Part shown: positions 6,801 to 9,032 of the stretch, in pieces | Position numbering within the stretch: position 1 is the stretch's first letter | How the letters are laid out: each line of letters starts with the position of its first letter | Source: Parachlamydiaceae bacterium | GTDB lineage: Bacteria > Chlamydiota > Chlamydiia > Chlamydiales > Parachlamydiaceae | Direction: 5' to 3' | Assembly: GCA_030679615.1 (NCBI GenBank) | Contig: JAUXSJ010000100.1 | Span: forward strand, 1-9,032 | DNA length: 9,032 nucleotides | Notes under the pieces: model-generated | What the model saw: only the letters and a program-made list of their open reading frames with translations | Databases searched by the model: none | What the model was told of the DNA's origin: nothing | Made by a program: the position numbers and the translations under genes

Positions 6801-7125
6801 TAATAATATTCTCCATATTATTTGTTCACACCATAATCAAGAAATTATGGCAGTTTTTATAAATGAACTTGGATATCCAGTTGATATTAAAGATAAAAAT
6901 GGAAAAACACCATTGGATGAAGCAAAAAAAATAAATAATATTCCAGTGATCAATGATCTGTTATATTACTTAAACAAAAATAATAGTTGGAATAATAACA
7001 AACTTTGGGAAAATCTCAGTGTAAAAGAACGTGTAGATTTGAGACGAATTTCCGTCAGGTATAATGAAAGCTACATCTGTAATGACTGTTTCGAAATACG
7101 TGAGACATTAGGCGATGTGATGTAA
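3805..7125 (+). CDS. Large exported ankyrin-repeat protein, probable host-interaction factor
   Basis: A 1106-residue protein counted from GTG 3805. Residues 1-20 are a Sec signal peptide (KKISFIFVFINFMIASSFA, likely cut before RVP), so the product leaves the cytoplasm. Residues ~25-640 form a large region I cannot assign. It includes a Lys-rich charged stretch (~130-175) and a notable YPNCGETTLLNFFYYLWG segment with Cys307 at the start of a predicted helix. From ~640 the chain is alpha-solenoid. Ankyrin hallmarks appear at LIAAKYGYLPIIKWIL (~660), ETLLHLYA (~720), NLLHYVVENN (826), TPLHFAAKGN (860), TPLHFLL (893), NILHIIC (~1001) and KTPLDEA (~1034). The 826-893 copies are spaced 33-34 residues apart. 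The short tail contains CNDC. Ankyrin arrays bind proteins, and in intracellular bacteria they often act on host targets; that role is inferred here. No secretion-system genes are nearby. The A/T content is high throughout. Confidence 0.88.
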   Translation: MKKISFIFVFINFMIASSFARVPLDQCFNLYQNTKEKYKHISPAWAEIMLQSGQLKGIRLFGDFGSIEHQDFKPHPAFTDKEGRLNYNAPQDAISALLQYLFPSPNGQVLGINQRQNDPIGQLSKKNNLHLVSTLIEAIIAYKKDKNKQEIQNKITDTIEKTRGRNDKTKKTRTKFDPIKNHFTDIIIKAIEFEDQPECQEKYPTNIIINTLFAFALTSADSADEIYSNFKWVFVDNPNLQTMKKENYDELVTDILADPKFDNGVNEENLIRALLGNAFFEQRLPAPLSYINASFVHQDKKIIYPNCGETTLLNFFYYLWGDRGIINPNYIEETEKKLQSNIIDNIDKNKNWKKIKDYFIEFNTINLSMKPEAQQNWSTLISNLNQNNTHLSLKIIYRQEVCNLMGTGIINMLNVLEKIIPDAVLSTVFSDDDTKNLEAAAVKFDRLVALFSRENAVLDWHMNKQKNISNKITNIVFSVNNKECFTWQFKNDSFGLERILSKDNDWRKSISWEKAPLLLKAWVRAEVQNLCQHIEHSSEIYSLDLLSPEFAGIAIDTILGNKWIHQKSLIPQLVGKTLHSTDTEAQTKLYSLLHGHNSNIDRNHYPELDYNRYITDKKLLEKLKKFSKIRIINECAQRKFWKLIQKNYNVEDNRKAEAHLIAAKYGYLPIIKWILEHNPDAKNDKDIVRHDLVKIAIENNQFDVLDYLNPKSDYRSGYGETLLHLYASSPYDMTHYINKVLENNLDFIHVVDNHKSTALNFINYQTHINNVKLFIDKSIENNVNLYKKVNNGCAPLVYLSQYSTDEAFLYLIKKISTDFIDEDNKNLLHYVVENNKVESALYLIEQKGFDINQKNLLHQTPLHFAAKGNSSFLIRYLIEKDAEINSKDYYENTPLHFLLNSRNLSINDFETIKYMLKDTSYPPISDKKSPFYVMIHNINFPSDLMKMILNFAKDSCEYKFETSKSKLKEKYQYNDLDRIKCLHERAIIEIEEHIHFVKPNNILHIICSHHNQEIMAVFINELGYPVDIKDKNGKTPLDEAKKINNIPVINDLLYYLNKNNSWNNNKLWENLSVKERVDLRRISVRYNESYICNDCFEIRETLGDVM

Positions 7126-7192
7126 ATTTAAATCAATATAACCAATTGAAAAATATGGTAATTTGTTTATATTAAATCTTTTGAATAAATTA
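7126..7192. other. Short spacer between two converging genes
   Basis: The 67 bases between the two stop codons are almost all A/T. I see no G+C-rich hairpin that would act as an intrinsic terminator in either direction, so read-through antisense transcripts are possible. Confidence 0.5.
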
Positions 7193-8608
7193 TCAAATTT
7201 TATATTTTTTATCATTTTCAATAGAAGCATCTTGCGTTCGATTACCTATAAGAGGAACAGATTTTTTACGCTCTACTTCTTTCTGGCTTGATTTAACATT
7301 TTCTATTTCTTGTAATAATAATTTTTCATAACTATTTAAAAATTTAAAATTAACTATTTCGGTCTTGTAGGCGACCTTTACAACATCATTATCATCAAAA
7401 ATTTTCTGAAAAAAAGATCTATATAAGTACATAACTATACCCAAATCAAGGTATTTGAAATCACTAATCAACGAATTGTAAAATTTATTATCAAATGAAA
7501 CGTAATTATCTAGCATATTTTCAATATCATAGTATATATACTCCAATAGTCTATTTGCAGCATTTAAATTTTTGTTATTGTAAATCAGAGATAATTTTAA
7601 CAAATTTAATTTATGAAAAATAACAAATTCAAATTTAAAACATGTATTATTTAATTCATAATTATTTATTTCTCTATTTCTAGTTTTTTTAATTTTTATA
7701 TAATTTGAATTCATTACCAAAGGACCGAAATTTAATTCATTAAATTCAATTTTGTGATAATCAATTAAATGAGAATACGTTTGTGATAATTCATATAAAG
7801 CATCAGAAAGCCATTTTCGTTTCTCTTTATTCATAATATTATCTGCTTCATGTTTTTTTATTGCTGAAATTAAAATATATTCCGCAATATAATTACCCAA
7901 TTGATTAGGATATTTTTCATCACCTCTCTTTATATGTCTAAAAGAGCGCGCTAACATTAATCTTTTTTCTAATGAATATTTGTCTGTTTTTTGATCAATA
8001 ACATTTTTAACTTCATTAAAACTATATATTTGTTTTTCATCTGGAAAAACTTCTTTTAAAACCTCTTTCGACAAATATAACCTTTCTTTTTTTTCATCAG
8101 AAAAACCTATTAATGTTTCTTGTTTAATTTTTATTGCTTCAACGCAACCAAATATTAATTGATTTTTTGAATTTGATTGATATTGATCAAGTAAAAAATT
8201 AATAGAAAAATAATCTAGAATGACACTAATAACTGGTAAAGCTGCATCAATTGGTGGGTTAATAATCGAATCAAAAAAATTACTTCCAGACGCTAAAAGT
8301 TCAATTTTTTTAATTATATCTACTTCTTGATTTATATTTTTTTGTACTTCAGATTTAATTTGCACACCAGAAGAAGAACTAACCGTAGAAGTTTCAGCCG
8401 AATCTAAAGCGTTTTTATTTCTGCTGTTTTTATCAATATTAAACTTCTTAAGCACCTTGTTTTCTTTAAATCCTTTTGTAAAAAACGCCTTAGCTGCTTC
8501 TATATCTCTCGGTTTCCTAAGAAGAAAATCAACTGTGTTTCCTTCACTATCGACAGCTCTATAAAGATAAGTCAATTTACCTTTAAATTTAATGTAAGTT
8601 TCATCCAT
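7193..8608 (-). CDS. Chimeric open frame: IS6 transposase segment fused to an unrecognised ~400-residue protein
   Basis: A 471-residue frame from ATG 8608 to TAA 7193. Residues 1-70 are the start of the IS6-family DDE catalytic core. They contain MDETYIKFKG with the first catalytic Asp (Asp2), YLYRAVDSEGNTVDFLL, and FNIDKNSRNKNALD with the second Asp (Asp59). The homology stops abruptly near residue 70-75, before the catalytic Glu. A Ser-rich linker (SAETSTVSSSSG, 70-81) and ~390 residues that I do not recognise follow. These are Lys/Asn/Ile-rich and mostly helical, with one hydrophobic stretch (about 112-135, PPIDAALPVISVILDYFSINFLL) and a charged tail. The first internal Met after the transposase part is near residue 219. 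The unknown gene has therefore probably lost its own start and borrows the IS6 start, unless a GTG at codon 82 is used. No good Shine-Dalgarno precedes ATG 8608. The ~400 open codons argue for recent fusion or selection. Confidence 0.65.
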   Translation of the reverse strand: MDETYIKFKGKLTYLYRAVDSEGNTVDFLLRKPRDIEAAKAFFTKGFKENKVLKKFNIDKNSRNKNALDSAETSTVSSSSGVQIKSEVQKNINQEVDIIKKIELLASGSNFFDSIINPPIDAALPVISVILDYFSINFLLDQYQSNSKNQLIFGCVEAIKIKQETLIGFSDEKKERLYLSKEVLKEVFPDEKQIYSFNEVKNVIDQKTDKYSLEKRLMLARSFRHIKRGDEKYPNQLGNYIAEYILISAIKKHEADNIMNKEKRKWLSDALYELSQTYSHLIDYHKIEFNELNFGPLVMNSNYIKIKKTRNREINNYELNNTCFKFEFVIFHKLNLLKLSLIYNNKNLNAANRLLEYIYYDIENMLDNYVSFDNKFYNSLISDFKYLDLGIVMYLYRSFFQKIFDDNDVVKVAYKTEIVNFKFLNSYEKLLLQEIENVKSSQKEVERKKSVPLIGNRTQDASIENDKKYKI

Positions 8609-8766
8609 TTTCTAACTTTCATTGACTGGTTTTGTGCGTTTTCTAATACGTTTATAAATTAAACAAACAAACCGTTTAACTCATCTTTGTAAGGTTGAAT
8701 GATAAAAGGCATACATAACATGATCACAGAAGGTGACGAGCATAGGCCCTTAAAATGATCCAACAT
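8399..8766 (-). pseudogene. IS6-family transposase remnant
   Basis: The N-terminal half of an IS6-family transposase, reassembled by reading the minus strand. ATG 8766 starts MLDHFKGLCSSPSVIMLCMPFI, which fits the family N-terminus (FKG followed by an IIL/IML-CVRW segment). About 30 residues are then missing and the frame changes. From 8701 the frame reads HSTLQR*VKRFVCLIYKRIRKRTKPVNES*KMDETY. Each stop falls where IS6 transposases carry Trp: TGA at 8681-8683 in the RWV motif and TAG at 8612-8614 in the SWRMDETY motif. Both are single-base changes from TGG. The relic continues into the chimeric frame and ends about 8399, so the C-terminal part with the catalytic Glu and the right-hand end of the element are gone. 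Confidence 0.8.
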
Positions 8767-8857
8767 CTTTGATGATATAGTTAGCATTTAAATTAACCTT
8801 TTGTTTTTATTGGTTTGTTGAATTTTTATCTCTAGCTCAATAAATGAGAAAAGACCT
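8748..8857 (-). repeat. Third, diverged copy of the 117-bp repeat (left end of the IS6 remnant)
   Basis: CCTTAAAATGAT at 8748-8759, CTTTGATGATATA just after, and TTTAAATTAACCTTTTG all match the tandem copies at 823-1055. The outer part (to about AAAAGACC at 8857) is much more diverged. On the minus strand it leads straight into ATG 8766 of the IS6 transposase relic. This is what identifies the repeat family as an IS6 left end. It has the same orientation as the distant copies. Confidence 0.65.
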
Positions 8858-9032
8858 TTTCAAGTTATGTCAGTGCAATTTAAGACAAGAAAAGCCATGA
8901 TTATTAAGACCCGAAGTGAGTGACGATCAACGCCGCGTTTAAGTTATATTGCGTCCGTTTATTGTTAGAAAGGATAGTCTTATGCGCCTTATTATGTAGG
9001 TAGTAAGATTTTAGGAGAAAACCATAAAAGGA
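8858..9032. other. Right-edge spacer with no supported gene
   Basis: No long open frame, RNA gene or repeat is recognisable. AGGAG at 9013-9017 and AAAGGA at the very end of the window resemble Shine-Dalgarno sequences. A plus-strand gene may therefore start just beyond the edge, but no start codon at proper spacing lies inside the window. Confidence 0.3.

Noticed and set aside
7193..8399. Toxin, defence or phage-type protein in the unknown half of the chimeric frame
   Set aside because: No catalytic or family motif was recognised in the sequence, so assigning such a role would be guesswork.
8858..9032. tRNA or small RNA gene at the right edge
   Set aside because: No cloverleaf, TTCGAATC-like T-arm or terminator hairpin could be found by eye.

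Overview
The window is AT-rich DNA that looks like the genome of an intracellular or host-associated alphaproteobacterium, perhaps of the Holosporales/Paracaedibacter type. This is inferred from three things: strong A/T bias, a very large Sec-exported ankyrin-repeat protein of the kind common in such symbionts, and many decaying mobile elements. No taxonomic marker is present, so the placement is tentative.

Layout. A glutathione peroxidase gene (69-602, minus strand) is followed by a divergent spacer. That spacer carries two tandem copies of a ~117 bp repeat (823-1055) and a small perfect inverted repeat just before a CorA-type divalent-cation transporter gene (1144-2151, plus). From 2225 to about 3630 the DNA is a graveyard of nested elements. 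The first ~25 codons of a signal-peptide gene (plus) run into the 3' end of a group II intron in the opposite orientation, with domain V and domain VI recognisable. The intron fragment is cut by an IS5-family (IS903-like) insertion sequence (2458-3570). The transposase of that IS is dead twice over: the second catalytic Asp is replaced by Gly, and there is an in-frame TAA.

The plus-strand gene 3805-7125 encodes a 1106-residue exported protein with a novel-looking N-terminal half and a C-terminal ankyrin array. It converges on a minus-strand reading frame (7193-8608) whose first ~70 residues are unmistakably IS6-family transposase and whose last ~400 residues I do not recognise. Upstream of that frame, the rest of the IS6 transposase N-terminus can be read as a pseudogene back to 8766, with one deletion or frameshift and two Trp-to-stop changes. 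It is preceded by a third, diverged copy of the 117 bp repeat. The last ~170 bases hold no gene that I can support, only a possible Shine-Dalgarno near the right edge.

How the parts relate. The peroxidase and CorA genes look like ordinary housekeeping genes. The rest is an accessory region in which IS6-, IS5- and group II intron-derived fragments have truncated or fused local genes. The exported ankyrin protein is the best candidate for a host-interaction factor. The same-orientation repeats at 823-1055 and ~8748-8857 bracket almost the whole region and could support its deletion or amplification.
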